A stretch of 64,000 nucleotides of DNA from Dethiosulfatibacter sp. Lineage in GTDB: Bacteria; Bacillota_A; Clostridia; Tissierellales; Dethiosulfatibacteraceae. Below the pieces are notes generated by a model. The model saw only the letters and a list, made by a program, of their open reading frames with translations. It was not told the DNA's origin and made no database searches. This document shows positions 17,190 through 25,658 of this stretch, piece after piece. Made by a program: the position numbers and the translations under genes. The stretch spans positions 3,040 through 67,039 of the forward strand of contig JAHRFV010000153.1 in the NCBI GenBank assembly GCA_019084435.1, read 5' to 3'. Every line of letters begins with the position of its first letter. Positions within the stretch are counted from its first letter, which is position 1.

Positions 17190-17788
17190 CTAAATCCACT
17201 CTGGAATCACATCATCAATGAAATATTCCATTCTCGGTTTTGAGATACCAATAAACTGTTTGTGACATTCCCAAAGGTCCATGAGGTATCCAATAGGCAT
17301 CAGCCATACCTCGTTTTCTTTTCGGTTGAGATGTGCTGTACCGTAGTAGAGCAGTCGGGTAAATAACTCTTCATCACTTACCCGACCACCTCGTTTTTTG
17401 AGGGTTCACTCTCCACATTTCTCTTGGTTCCCTTCATCATACTTGCCATGATGGCATTCTTGTACTCAGCTAGGTCAAAAGGCGTGGTGAGAAGCTCTAC
17501 TTCCTCTTCGGTAAGGAGTTCTTTCTTCTCATCTTTATTTCTGATGTTATGGATCAAAATGGACTGGTTCGCCAGAAGTGTAATCAGCCACACGATCTCG
17601 TCCAATGCCATCTCGAAGTTTTCGGTCTTCATCAGCTTGGCCCCTAAGTTCTCAAGCCCACCATAACGTCCGGCAATCGCCTTTGTCGCTTTTGTTGTTA
17701 GGATCAGTTTGAAGTCAGTACCACCGATGTTGATCGTAGTGCTCCTCTCTTCTGATACCTCATCTACTTTTATCTTTTCATTTGCCAT
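17190..17788 (-). CDS. Tail assembly chaperone, -1 frameshift fusion (gpGT-like)
   Basis: After a -1 slip at 17399-17393, translation leaves the AAC codon and continues RGGRVSDEELFTRLLYYGTA, then LNRKENEVWLMPIGYLMDLW, ending VIPEWI at a TAG (17192-17190). The added T-domain is ~67 residues and has no start codon or RBS of its own, which supports production only by frameshifting. The ratio of short to long forms is normally important for tail assembly. Confidence 0.82.
17378..17788 (-). CDS. Tail assembly chaperone, upstream frame (gpG-like)
   Basis: A 136-aa acidic helical protein (MANEKIKVDEVSEERSTTIN ... GTKRNVESEPSKNEVVG). It lies between the major tail protein and the tape measure gene, as gpG-type chaperones do. 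Its last codons contain the slippery heptamer A AAA AAC (17399-17393) in the correct register, so a fraction of ribosomes should continue into the next frame. Chaperones of this kind coat the tape measure protein during tail assembly. RBS GGGAGGTAAATAGTA. Confidence 0.85.
   Translation of the reverse strand: MANEKIKVDEVSEERSTTINIGGTDFKLILTTKATKAIAGRYGGLENLGAKLMKTENFEMALDEIVWLITLLANQSILIHNIRNKDEKKELLTEEEVELLTTPFDLAEYKNAIMASMMKGTKRNVESEPSKNEVVG
17393..17399 (-). promoter_or_regulatory. Programmed -1 ribosomal frameshift site (A AAA AAC)
   Basis: The zero-frame codons are TCA AAA AAC, giving the canonical X XXY YYZ heptamer A AAA AAC. The zero frame stops seven codons later (TAA 17380-17378), and the -1 frame is open for 67 codons from the shift to the TAG at 17192-17190. 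I did not identify a clear stimulatory stem-loop downstream by eye. Confidence 0.82.
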
Positions 17789-17804
17789 TACTATTTACCT
17801 CCCA

Positions 17805-18686
17805 TTAAGATACCGTCACTGTTGCTACGGTTGTCGTTACATCACTGGCCCCAACAAGACTGAGAACACAGTAATAGTAATAGGTATCTGCCAGAAGATC
17901 CGTTGGAATATCAAAGCTGGCCGATGTCTCTCCATTAATAGCTGTGCCTCCTGTTGTACTATCGATGGTATTCTCATACCACTGGTAGGTTGCCGGATCG
18001 CTGGTGTTAGACTCAGCTACGACAGATAGGCTTCCTGTAATACTACCGGCTGTCACTTCCGTCAGTCCTGCAGGTTGGGTTGTGATGGTAATGGTCGGTG
18101 TCACCGCTGTGAAGTCCGGTTCATAAACGGATGTGAACCAACTTGAAATTGTTGAAGCTGATACACCATTATCTCCTTCAGTGACTTCTGCTTTCCAAGG
18201 ATGCTTGTTTTCGCCATCCAGCTTGTTACGTCTAAACACAGTGCCTTCTATGGTGGGACTGCTAAAGGTAATGGAGTCACCCTTAGTTGCAAGGGTTGTG
18301 GCAGGAACTGAGAAAATAACTCTGTAGAGCCAAAAGTAGCGATACTTTCCATTGGCTTTCTTTGCACGAAACCCGACTGCCACCGGACTTCCTCCATCTT
18401 CACTTCTTGAAACAACGACATTGTTGCTGTCGATTTTACACCCGGTCAAATCCTGTGCCACCAAGGATCCGATATCATCGATTCCAAGTGTCAGTGCGCC
18501 ACTTTTGAATTCCTTCACAACTTCAGACGCACCGTCATCTGCGTAAAGAATCGCTTCAATCAGCTCCACACTTAGCTCCGCTGTCATGGCTTTTGCCAAG
18601 ACTTTTGGTATGCCATAGGTTTCGATGCCATTTTGGTCTTCTGTAATCTTGGCATAATAAAGACTATCCAATCCGATTGTTGCCAT
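17805..18686 (-). CDS. Major tail (tube) protein with C-terminal Ig-like domain
   Basis: A 293-aa protein. The N-terminal ~200 residues (MATIGLDSLYYAKITEDQNG, then LIEAILYADDGASEVVKEFK, KANGKYRYFWLYRVIFSVPA) follow the phi13-type major tail protein pattern. After ~residue 205 an Ig-like or Ig-fold segment appears (TITTQPAGLTEVTAGS, then NTSDPATYQWYENT, TYYYYCVLSLVG). Such decorations on tail tubes are thought to bind weakly to cell-surface carbohydrate. It is placed between the head-tail joining genes and the tail chaperones. Confidence 0.85.
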   Translation of the reverse strand: MATIGLDSLYYAKITEDQNGIETYGIPKVLAKAMTAELSVELIEAILYADDGASEVVKEFKSGALTLGIDDIGSLVAQDLTGCKIDSNNVVVSRSEDGGSPVAVGFRAKKANGKYRYFWLYRVIFSVPATTLATKGDSITFSSPTIEGTVFRRNKLDGENKHPWKAEVTEGDNGVSASTISSWFTSVYEPDFTAVTPTITITTQPAGLTEVTAGSITGSLSVVAESNTSDPATYQWYENTIDSTTGGTAINGETSASFDIPTDLLADTYYYYCVLSLVGASDVTTTVATVTVS

Positions 18687-19031
18687 TTAATCTTCCTCCG
18701 TTTCATATTCTTTCATTACGTCAATGGCGTAATGATGAAATTTTGTATCGTTCTCATAACCCACATACTGCCTATCCGTTATGGTCATACCACCTTCTTG
18801 CAGGGCTTTTGTCAGTTCCTTTTTCCGCTTGTTATAGTTCTTCTTTATGAAAAGGGACAATCTGGCTTCTGACACGATCATATAATTTTGATTGTCTGCA
18901 AAGAGATCCAATCTATCTGACATGGGAGTAATCACCAGATACTCATCAGGCGGTAATTCAGAAAACACACCTGTCTCTACGGGTATGTCCAAAGGATCGA
19001 GTATGCTATTAAGTTCTGAAAGCAAGCTCAT
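18687..19031 (-). CDS. Tail terminator/completion-type protein
   Basis: A 114-aa protein (MSLLSELNSILDPLDIPVET, then SELPPDEYLVITPMSDRLDL, and KKRKELTKALQEGGMTITDR). Its place immediately before the major tail gene and after the HK97 gp10-like gene, with a four-base overlap, is that of the tail terminator in Firmicute siphophages. It would sit between the tail tube and the head connector. The call rests on position and size. Confidence 0.65.
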   Translation of the reverse strand: MSLLSELNSILDPLDIPVETGVFSELPPDEYLVITPMSDRLDLFADNQNYMIVSEARLSLFIKKNYNKRKKELTKALQEGGMTITDRQYVGYENDTKFHHYAIDVMKEYETEED

Positions 19032-19471
19032 AGTTTATCAATCTCCTTATCAAGGGCTTTTTTCATTGCTTCGATACACGCTTTTTTCGAAGCACTTTTT
19101 GTCGGCTTGAGCCAAGGTTTTGGAGGTTGACCAGATTTTCCGTACTCGATGACCGCAGCCTTTAGGGCATTGGACACTCCCTTTCTATCCTTAGTTGTAG
19201 GGATACCCACACGAAGTTTCCAGTTACCATCATTATCTTGAACAGGCTTAGTAGTTTCCAAGGATTCTAATAGATCCCCAGTTGATGTTGACGGTTCTTT
19301 GGTATTTTGCCCTATTCGTAGAGACAGATTGCTCTTAGCCTTTTCTACAACTGGCTCAGCACCTTCCTCTAAAACCTTAGGGACAATTTCATCAAACTTA
19401 TTGTTGAGTCTCGATAGTTTCTCTAAAAATTCATCCGGCATTTTGAAACTAGCTCTAGCCAAATTCATCAC
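19028..19471 (-). CDS. HK97 gp10-like head-tail joining protein
   Basis: About 147 aa, with helical N-terminus LEKLSRLNNKFDEIVPKVLE, central KAKSNLSLRIGQNTKEPST, RVGIPTTKDRKGVSNALKAA and C-terminal KKACIEAMKKALDKEIDKL. This matches the HK97 gp10/phi11-type 'tail component' pattern. It overlaps both neighbours by four bases in a tightly packed morphogenesis operon. GTG at 19471 or the next ATG (19468) may be the start. Confidence 0.75.
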   Translation of the reverse strand: MMNLARASFKMPDEFLEKLSRLNNKFDEIVPKVLEEGAEPVVEKAKSNLSLRIGQNTKEPSTSTGDLLESLETTKPVQDNDGNWKLRVGIPTTKDRKGVSNALKAAVIEYGKSGQPPKPWLKPTKSASKKACIEAMKKALDKEIDKL

Positions 19472-19803
19472 CCCTTTGAACCTGTCACTTTTTCAGCCAG
19501 CACCTCAACATACATGCCTTTTTCCCTGATATCTTCCACACTCAAAATATTGTACTTTTCACCCTTACACACCAATACATGAGTCGTGCTGATATCAATA
19601 GCGGGTGGCTTGCGAAACCTAAAAAGGGCAGTGGCTGTTGTAAAGCTTGCCCTGTTTTTCCATGCTTCATTGCCATGTCTGTTTTCTTTATAGGCTCTGG
19701 TCTTTAGTATAAGGACTTCTTCTTTTGTCACAAATCCTTCTTCATCTTTCGCTGAGTTGGTGCTATAGATTTCAACAAAGGTCTGCATCATTCCAAAACT
19801 CAT
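19468..19803 (-). CDS. Phage head closure protein
   Basis: A 111-aa protein (MMQTFVEIYSTNSAKDEEGF, then YKENRHGNEAWKNRASFTTA, and HVLVCKGEKYNILSVEDIRE) of the SPP1 gp16-like head closure type, which seals the connector after packaging. It overlaps its neighbours by four bases on each side, between the connector gene and the gp10-like gene. Confidence 0.75.
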   Translation of the reverse strand: MSFGMMQTFVEIYSTNSAKDEEGFVTKEEVLILKTRAYKENRHGNEAWKNRASFTTATALFRFRKPPAIDISTTHVLVCKGEKYNILSVEDIREKGMYVEVLAEKVTGSKG

Positions 19804-20114
19804 ATGACCACATCCCTATTCATGCGAAGGAGCATGTTCACCACACGCCACACCTGCTCACTGGCATCCACCTTATCCTGAAAAAAGCCGCCAGTGCTAC
19901 CATCCCGACTTTCGTAAAAGTGAGATGATAGCATGATGACAGCCTGTTCTGTAGTTGGATCCATGGGATTTATCTCATAGAATCCCGATACTTTTTTCTG
20001 ATAGCCTTCTGCATAAGAGGTAGCGGCGGTGATGTAGCTTGCGATGAGCTCATCATCCTCATTATGATCAAGGATCAGATTCTTTTTTACTTTCTCTAGT
20101 AAAGCTGACATCAC
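19800..20114 (-). CDS. Head-tail connector protein (gp6-like)
   Basis: A ~104-aa helical protein (SALLEKVKKNLILDHNEDDE, then LIASYITAATSYAEGYQKKV, and TEQAVIMLSSHFYESRDG) matching the HK97 gp6/phage_connect_1 pattern: an alpha-helical adaptor that docks on the portal ring. It is followed directly by the head closure gene. GTG at 20114 or ATG at 20111 could be the start; AGGGGG lies upstream. Confidence 0.8.
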   Translation of the reverse strand: MMSALLEKVKKNLILDHNEDDELIASYITAATSYAEGYQKKVSGFYEINPMDPTTEQAVIMLSSHFYESRDGSTGGFFQDKVDASEQVWRVVNMLLRMNRDVVI

Positions 20115-20129
20115 CGACTACCCCCTTCC

Positions 20130-20351
20130 TTATTCTGATGCCATAAGCCCAGCAGCTTTAAGCTTTGCAAGAAGTGCATTAAAATCAGAAACCAGTGCCG
20201 GCACATCAGCTGCGGTGCTATCTGCCTGAAGGGCAGAGGGTTTAACCTCTACCCCATCAAAGGTAAGTTTCCCTTCAGAGGTGACTAAAAGTTCGCCACC
20301 AATAACCGTTTTTTCTCCACCCTGCTCTGTATAGTTCTTGACATTACTCAT
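20130..20351 (-). CDS. Head fibre-like small structural protein
   Basis: A 73-aa protein. Its N-terminal half has repeated beta-like units (GGEKTVIGGELLVTSEGKLT) and the end reads SDFNALLAKLKAAGLM. That C-terminal motif is characteristic of phage head fibre proteins (phage_fiber_2 type), which often decorate capsids. It lies between the capsid gene and the connector gene, with AGGTGAT as RBS. Confidence 0.7.
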   Translation of the reverse strand: MSNVKNYTEQGGEKTVIGGELLVTSEGKLTFDGVEVKPSALQADSTAADVPALVSDFNALLAKLKAAGLMASE

Positions 20352-20361
20352 AGAGCATCAC

Positions 20362-21561
20362 CTACGCTTTCTGCTGAAGAACCTTTATGGCTTCAGCAAG
20401 AATCAGTTTTCCATCTACCCTCTGGCTGGCCTTAAACCCTACCTGACCGGTAGCTGCAAAAAGCTCATTAAGTCTCTGGAAGGAACGACCTTGTCTATCG
20501 GCAACCCAGTAGTATCCAAAGTCACCAAAGGCGATGGACTTGGCTCCTGCTGCAATGGTTGGTACATAGGCAGAAGTTTTTACAGGTCGATTCAAAATGG
20601 TATCAGGCTGGCCGACAGAGATAGAAGGCTGCCACAAATACTGACCATTCCCATCCTTCAGTTTTCGAATGGCTTTTACTGTCGCATCGTTCATTACGAA
20701 GATGGCATTCTTTCGATAAGGTGACTTCAAGCTGTAGAAAAGATCCATAATCTCATCAACGGTGATGGCTGTAGCTGAAGCCGCAGTCACACCAAGGTCT
20801 GCTCCACCAGTGGCATTGAAAATACCTGTAGGTTTACCGGAACCATCACCAACAAAGAATGCTTCTTCTTCCTTGGCACCGATTCGTCTTGCAAATTCCC
20901 TAGCAATATAGCCTTCAAGGTTAAAGACGCTGTCATTCAGAAGCTCTTCAGATACCTTGATCATGGTTGCAAGCTTATAGGCACCAATGGACACTTGAGT
21001 GAAGGCGTCATCAGATTCAGGAATCGGACCTTCCTCATCCACCCAGGACGCAGTTCCTTTAGATGCCACCACTGGAATCTTTCTATCCCCGGATGAAGTG
21101 GTGATGACCTTGGCAATGCTTCTGAAGATATTTTCTTCCTGAAGTGACTCAATCAAGGTTCTTTCAAACTCGTCAGGTACCAGGTATCCACCTTCTGAAT
21201 CCGTACCAATCTGAAGGGCATTTTGCACATCATAACTGTTCTTGTTTCTCATGGCTTTCCAGAATGCTTGTCGATACTCATTGGAGGCTCTACCCTTCTT
21301 CTCTTCTCCACCCATGGCACTTCCTGGCTTATTGGTAATAGGAGATGACGTTGGACGGGCAAGCTCCTCATCGATGGACGCTCTGCGCTCCAGTCTTTCG
21401 ATTTCTTTTCCTAAATTGACTACTTCCGCTTCCATCTTGTCGTATGTGGCAGTGTCTTCAGCAGAAAGCATACCGTCACTACCTCTTTTGCTATCCAGGA
21501 AAGCTTTCGCATCATCCCAGGCTTTTGCTCTCTTTTCTCTCAGTTCAAGAATTTTGTTCAT
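20362..21561 (-). CDS. Major capsid protein, HK97 fold
   Basis: A 399-aa protein. Residues ~1-105 form a charged helical delta/scaffold domain (REKRAKAWDDAKAFLDSKRG, then EAEVVNLGKEIERLERRASI). The capsid fold starts around GTDSEGGYLVPDEFERTLIE, with later motifs KVSEELLNDSVFNLEGYIA and RQGRSFQRLNELFAATGQVG. The delta domain is expected to be removed by the ClpP-type protease encoded just upstream. RBS GAGGAGGAAAATGAT. Confidence 0.92.
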   Translation of the reverse strand: MNKILELREKRAKAWDDAKAFLDSKRGSDGMLSAEDTATYDKMEAEVVNLGKEIERLERRASIDEELARPTSSPITNKPGSAMGGEEKKGRASNEYRQAFWKAMRNKNSYDVQNALQIGTDSEGGYLVPDEFERTLIESLQEENIFRSIAKVITTSSGDRKIPVVASKGTASWVDEEGPIPESDDAFTQVSIGAYKLATMIKVSEELLNDSVFNLEGYIAREFARRIGAKEEEAFFVGDGSGKPTGIFNATGGADLGVTAASATAITVDEIMDLFYSLKSPYRKNAIFVMNDATVKAIRKLKDGNGQYLWQPSISVGQPDTILNRPVKTSAYVPTIAAGAKSIAFGDFGYYWVADRQGRSFQRLNELFAATGQVGFKASQRVDGKLILAEAIKVLQQKA

Positions 21562-21579
21562 ATCATTTTCCTCCTCAAA

Positions 21580-22275
21580 TTAGTGAGCGATTAGGCTCAG
21601 TCTTTTTTCCAACTGTTCAATAGGTGTTCTGTTCTCTGGTTTGGGTGGAATAAGCTTAGTTAGTAGTGAATTGGCTACTGCTGCTCTTGAAAACATCACA
21701 GCTTCCAACGGTTCACCCTCCACTTTCTCCTCCTCACCGGAAAACAGGATTGTATCTGCAAATCCCAGCTCCACTGCTTTTCTTGCATTGAACCAGGACT
21801 CTGCATCCATCAAGTGGGATATCTTTGTTCTTGTAAGACCTGTCTTGATTTCATAAGCATTCATGATGCTTTCCTTAACCTCCGACAGCATCTCACTGGC
21901 CTTTTGCATTTCCTTTGAATCCCCGATGGCTACCGTCATGGGATTGTGGATCATCATCATGGCCACTGGTGACATCTGTACTTCCGTTCCCGCCATTGCA
22001 ATAACAGAAGCAGCTGATGCTGCCAGACCATCAATCTTCACCGTTACATTGCCTTGGTAGTCCATCAGCATGTTGTAAATCTGTGCGGCTGCAAAAACAT
22101 CCCCGCCCGGAGAATTAATCCAAACGGTGATATCTCCCTGAGCCGACTCAAGTTCCTCCTTGAATAGCTTTGGAGTCACTTCGTCCCCATACCAGGTTTC
22201 ATCTGAAATTTCTCCATTTAAAAAGAGGGTTCTTTCACCCTCATTCTTGACCCAGTTCCAAAATTTGCGCTTCAT
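21580..22275 (-). CDS. Phage head maturation protease, ClpP-related
   Basis: A 231-aa ClpP-fold protease: oxyanion region WINSPGGDVFAAAQIYNML, catalytic Ser in GLAASAASVIAMAGTEV, catalytic His in MIHNPMTVAIGD, probable Asp in LMDAESWFNARKAVELGFAD. It cuts the capsid delta domain and likely itself during prohead maturation. It overlaps the portal stop by four bases and precedes the capsid gene, the standard order for HK97-like phages that use a ClpP-type instead of a U35-type protease. Confidence 0.92.
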   Translation of the reverse strand: MKRKFWNWVKNEGERTLFLNGEISDETWYGDEVTPKLFKEELESAQGDITVWINSPGGDVFAAAQIYNMLMDYQGNVTVKIDGLAASAASVIAMAGTEVQMSPVAMMMIHNPMTVAIGDSKEMQKASEMLSEVKESIMNAYEIKTGLTRTKISHLMDAESWFNARKAVELGFADTILFSGEEEKVEGEPLEAVMFSRAAVANSLLTKLIPPKPENRTPIEQLEKRLSLIAH

Positions 22276-23555
22276 CTACCTTCCTCACTTCCCTTCTTAT
22301 TTGCTGACTCACTCATGCCTTGGCCGCCAAATAGACCAGCATCCTTCAGCTTTGTCATATTGCCATTGATTAGATATAGGTTTCCTCCTTCCTCTTCTGG
22401 GATCGGGTTCATATCCTCCATCTCTCTTATGTCATTGGCTGAAAGCCATCCATTTTGCCTTGCCACGGAATAACCATTCATACGACTTTGGTAATCACCC
22501 CGTAGAAGTCCGTCCACATTTAGTCTAATAAAAAACTCCTGCTTCTCTTTTGGAAGTAGGAGTGATCGCTGCATGGCTTGTTCCCATCTTATGACCCAAG
22601 GATCCAAGGTGTATTTTACGAACTCCAAGGATTGCTGCTCAATATTTGAGAAGCTGGATTTCTCAAGATCACCTACCATATGAGGTGGAATTCGATAGAG
22701 CCTTGCTATTTCATTGATCTGAAATTTTCTGGTTTCAAGAAACTGTGCTTCTTCCGGTGGAATACCAATCTGCTGATATTTCATTCCTTCTTCAAGAACG
22801 GCAATCTTATGGGCATTGGCTGTTCCGCGGTACACTTCATTCCAGGAATCTCTCACCTTTTTGGGATCTTTAAGCACACCGGGATGTTCAAGCACACCTC
22901 CGGGATTAGCTCCATTGGCAAAGAAGCTGGCTCCGTATTCTTCAGTGGCTATGGTCATACCCACGGCATTCTTTGCCATAGCAATTGGCGAGTACCCTAC
23001 CAAACCATCAAAGCCTAGTCCTGGAATGTGAAGAACATCCTGTTTTCTTAACACCACTGAACCATAGTCCTTGAAGTTGGGATTCTCATCGGAGGTTGTG
23101 GTGTAGATATAGTAGATTTCTCCGTTTTTGTCTCTGCTAACTGTCATCTTGTTTGGTAGTAGCGGATACAAAGCCACCACCCGACCAGCACCATCACGGA
23201 TAATCTGTGCATAGGCATTTCCCCAAATAAGCAAATGGCTCATCAATGTCTCTCGAAAGACAAAGGAACTCATTTCTGTATTGGGTTCATTGTGTAGGAT
23301 ATGGTACAAGTGATGGTTATACACGCGCTCTTTACCATTTTCTTTATACCTATACACATGTAGCGGAAGAGATGCTACTGCTTCTGCGAGAATACGAACA
23401 CAGGAATATACCGCTGTGGTCTGCATAGCAGTAAATTCATTAACTGTCTTTCCGCTTGTCGTTGGCCCAAATAGATAAGTGTAATTTGAGCCAGAGTAGT
23501 AATCTTTAGGCTTATCACGAGCCTTTATTAACTTTGAGATAATTGGGATGTTCAT
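22272..23555 (-). CDS. Phage portal protein, HK97 type
   Basis: About 427 aa: PTTSGKTVNEFTAMQTTAVY, then SCVRILAEAVASLPLHVYRY, LIWGNAYAQIIRDGAGRVVA, FFANGANPGGVLEHPGVLKD, RLYRIPPHMVGDLEKSSFSN and EDMNPIPEEEGGNLYLING. This is the standard HK97 portal pattern. The dodecameric ring occupies one capsid vertex and conducts DNA. The ATG at 23555 (MNIPIISKL) is chosen over one at 23573 because TTTAGGAGTGAATAT precedes it. Confidence 0.92.
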   Translation of the reverse strand: MNIPIISKLIKARDKPKDYYSGSNYTYLFGPTTSGKTVNEFTAMQTTAVYSCVRILAEAVASLPLHVYRYKENGKERVYNHHLYHILHNEPNTEMSSFVFRETLMSHLLIWGNAYAQIIRDGAGRVVALYPLLPNKMTVSRDKNGEIYYIYTTTSDENPNFKDYGSVVLRKQDVLHIPGLGFDGLVGYSPIAMAKNAVGMTIATEEYGASFFANGANPGGVLEHPGVLKDPKKVRDSWNEVYRGTANAHKIAVLEEGMKYQQIGIPPEEAQFLETRKFQINEIARLYRIPPHMVGDLEKSSFSNIEQQSLEFVKYTLDPWVIRWEQAMQRSLLLPKEKQEFFIRLNVDGLLRGDYQSRMNGYSVARQNGWLSANDIREMEDMNPIPEEEGGNLYLINGNMTKLKDAGLFGGQGMSESANKKGSEEGR

Positions 23556-23600
23556 ATATTCACTCCTAAACATACATTTTTATGAAGGTTTATTTTTCTG

Positions 23601-23671
23601 TTGACACTTAAATGATTTCATGATATTATTAACATACAATATTATGTATGTTCATATTAAAGGAGGTTTAA
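23601..23671 (+). promoter_or_regulatory. Promoter and inverted repeat of the opposing moron gene
   Basis: Plus strand: TTGACA (23601-23606), 17-base spacer, TATTAT (23624-23629). Right after it is a perfect 8-bp inverted repeat AACATACA (23631-23638) and TGTATGTT (23645-23652), a likely operator at the transcript start. AAAGGAGG precedes the ATG at 23673. The element is independent of the late operon, which runs the other way. Confidence 0.7.
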
Positions 23672-23672
23672 C

Positions 23673-24065
23673 ATGAAAGTAAATCACATTAAATCACAGA
23701 TCATGAATGACTTTGCTGCTACATACAAAAATGCTTCACCTTTTGTTGACTCTGGTGAGCTTTGGGATTTTTGTATGGACACAATCACTAACCCAATACT
23801 TTTATCAAACATTATCTTTGCTAATGATCTAGGTATTCCGCCAGTAAAATCTTTACTTCTTATTTGGGAAAGAACGAAAGCCCCAAAAGATGACTTTAAA
23901 TTTACCGGTCAAGAAAGCCAATGGTTAGGATCCTTGATGGGATATTTATTTAAGTTCATCCTTGGGTATCAAAACCAGAAAGAACGTTGCGCTGTTAATT
24001 CCTATGGAGTCGGGACTGCTACTCGCTTTCTTGATTGCCCCACTGTTATTGAAATTGAGCAGTAA
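23673..24065 (+). CDS. Moron protein of unknown function (opposes late operon)
   Basis: A 130-aa soluble protein (MKVNHIKSQIMNDFAATYKN, then DSGELWDFCMDTITNPILLS, GQESQWLGSLMGYLFKFILG, and VGTATRFLDCPTVIEIEQ). I recognise no domain. It is read against the surrounding late genes, between portal and large terminase, and is lower in G+C than its neighbours by eye. It has its own promoter, a possible operator and a strong RBS. These are the marks of a phage moron expressed in the lysogen; superinfection exclusion, anti-defence or a host-fitness role are possible but untested. Its stop (24063-24065) directly abuts the terminase stop at 24066. Confidence 0.8.
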   Translation: MKVNHIKSQIMNDFAATYKNASPFVDSGELWDFCMDTITNPILLSNIIFANDLGIPPVKSLLLIWERTKAPKDDFKFTGQESQWLGSLMGYLFKFILGYQNQKERCAVNSYGVGTATRFLDCPTVIEIEQ

Positions 24066-25658
24066 TTAAAAGACGATGATTCCACGTTCATCATAAACGC
24101 TGGAGTCATCGTCTTTATTTCTAATACAGCGATCAAGAGCCATGATTGTAGCAACTATACCATCGATCTTTTCTACCGACTTTTCTTTATCCGGTTTGAT
24201 GTTCCCTGCAGGATCCTGGCGCATGACTACGTTTTGAGCCATCCATTTAAGAACCGGGTGACCACCATGATTGATATTCCCTTCCATAAGAAGCTTATAA
24301 AGTTCTTTACTTGGTGGGGACATGTCCTTATAGCCCTGTCCAAATGGTACAACTGTAAAGCCCATACCCTCTAAGTTCTGGACCATTTGAGTGGCATTCC
24401 AGCGGTCAAAGGCTATTTCTTTTATGTGGTACTTCTCTCCAAGCTCCTCAATGAACTTCTCAATAAAGCCATAATGAATCACGTTCCCTTCAGTAGTATG
24501 GATATAGCCTTGTAGCTCCCAAACATCGTAGAGCACATGGTCCCTTCTGCATCTCAGTTCCAAAATATCCTCCGGTAACCAGAAGAACGGCAATACGATA
24601 TACTTCTCATTCTCTGCCTTTGGCGGAAACACAAGAACAAAGGCTGTGATATCCGATGTACTGGAAAGGTCCAGACCACCGTAGCATTCACGGCCTTGCA
24701 GTGACTCCATATCAATGGGTAGATTTCCTCGATCATAAATGTGATCGGGTATCCAGCACACTGTCGCTGAAGTCCAGATATTGAGTCTGAGCTGTTTAAA
24801 CACATTCTCTTCCGCAGGGTTTTCAAGAGCGTTTTTGTAAGCTTCTCTCACCCGATCTATGGAAATGGTATGTCCCAGCGAAGGATTCGCTTTATACCAG
24901 TTGGATTCATCATTCCAATCATCTGCATCTGTCAGTCCATATACCACCGGGTAGAAGGTATGGTCTTTCTTTCGACCTGCCTTTATATCAAGGGCTTTGC
25001 TGTGGAGCTCATAGCAGATGCTATTTTTATCAGTTCCTGCAGTGGTGATGATAAAAAACAAGGGCTGCTCTCTGGCATCCCCGGACCCTTTTGTCAAAAC
25101 ATCATAGAGTTTTCTATTAGGCTGTGCATGAATCTCATCAAACACAAGACCCGATACATTCAGTCCATGCTTGGTTCCCGTCTCAGCTGATAACACTTGA
25201 TAGAACCCTGCATTGGAATAATTGACGATTCGTTTGGTGGCAGCTGTAATCTTTGACCTTTTTAGCAACGCCGGTGTCATCTGTACCATTTGCTTTGCCA
25301 CATCAAATACAATGGACGCCTGAGATCTATCACAGGCCGCACCATACACCTCTGCACTGGGTTCGTTGTCAGCATAAAGAAGATATAGAGCAATAGCAGC
25401 TGCCAGCTCAGACTTCCCCTGTTTCTTGGGTATCTCAACATAGGCTGTCAGGAACTGACGCTTCCCGTTTTCTCCAACGATGCCAAACAAGTCACGAATG
25501 ATCTGTTCCTGCCAAGGTAGCAGAAGAAACTTCTTCCCTGCCCATTTTCCCTTGGTGTGTCTTAGGTTTTCAATAAAGGCAACTGCTCTATCTGCCTTTG
25601 CTTTATCATAATGGGAAGTTTCAAGCATAAAGGGTGACGGTGTATATTTATAGTCCAT
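24066..25658 (-). CDS. Terminase large subunit
   Basis: A 530-aa packaging motor. The ATPase half has EIPKKQGKSELAAAIALYLL (Walker A variant KKQGKS), GLVFDEIHAQPNR (Walker B) and FFIITTAGTDKNS (coupling motif). The nuclease half has YGGLDLSSTSDITAFVLVFP (first acidic residue) and EIAFDRWNATQMVQNLEGMG. This is the terminase_1/HK97-like type that cuts and pumps DNA into the prohead through the portal. Its ATG overlaps the small-subunit stop. Confidence 0.95.
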   Translation of the reverse strand: MDYKYTPSPFMLETSHYDKAKADRAVAFIENLRHTKGKWAGKKFLLLPWQEQIIRDLFGIVGENGKRQFLTAYVEIPKKQGKSELAAAIALYLLYADNEPSAEVYGAACDRSQASIVFDVAKQMVQMTPALLKRSKITAATKRIVNYSNAGFYQVLSAETGTKHGLNVSGLVFDEIHAQPNRKLYDVLTKGSGDAREQPLFFIITTAGTDKNSICYELHSKALDIKAGRKKDHTFYPVVYGLTDADDWNDESNWYKANPSLGHTISIDRVREAYKNALENPAEENVFKQLRLNIWTSATVCWIPDHIYDRGNLPIDMESLQGRECYGGLDLSSTSDITAFVLVFPPKAENEKYIVLPFFWLPEDILELRCRRDHVLYDVWELQGYIHTTEGNVIHYGFIEKFIEELGEKYHIKEIAFDRWNATQMVQNLEGMGFTVVPFGQGYKDMSPPSKELYKLLMEGNINHGGHPVLKWMAQNVVMRQDPAGNIKPDKEKSVEKIDGIVATIMALDRCIRNKDDDSSVYDERGIIVF

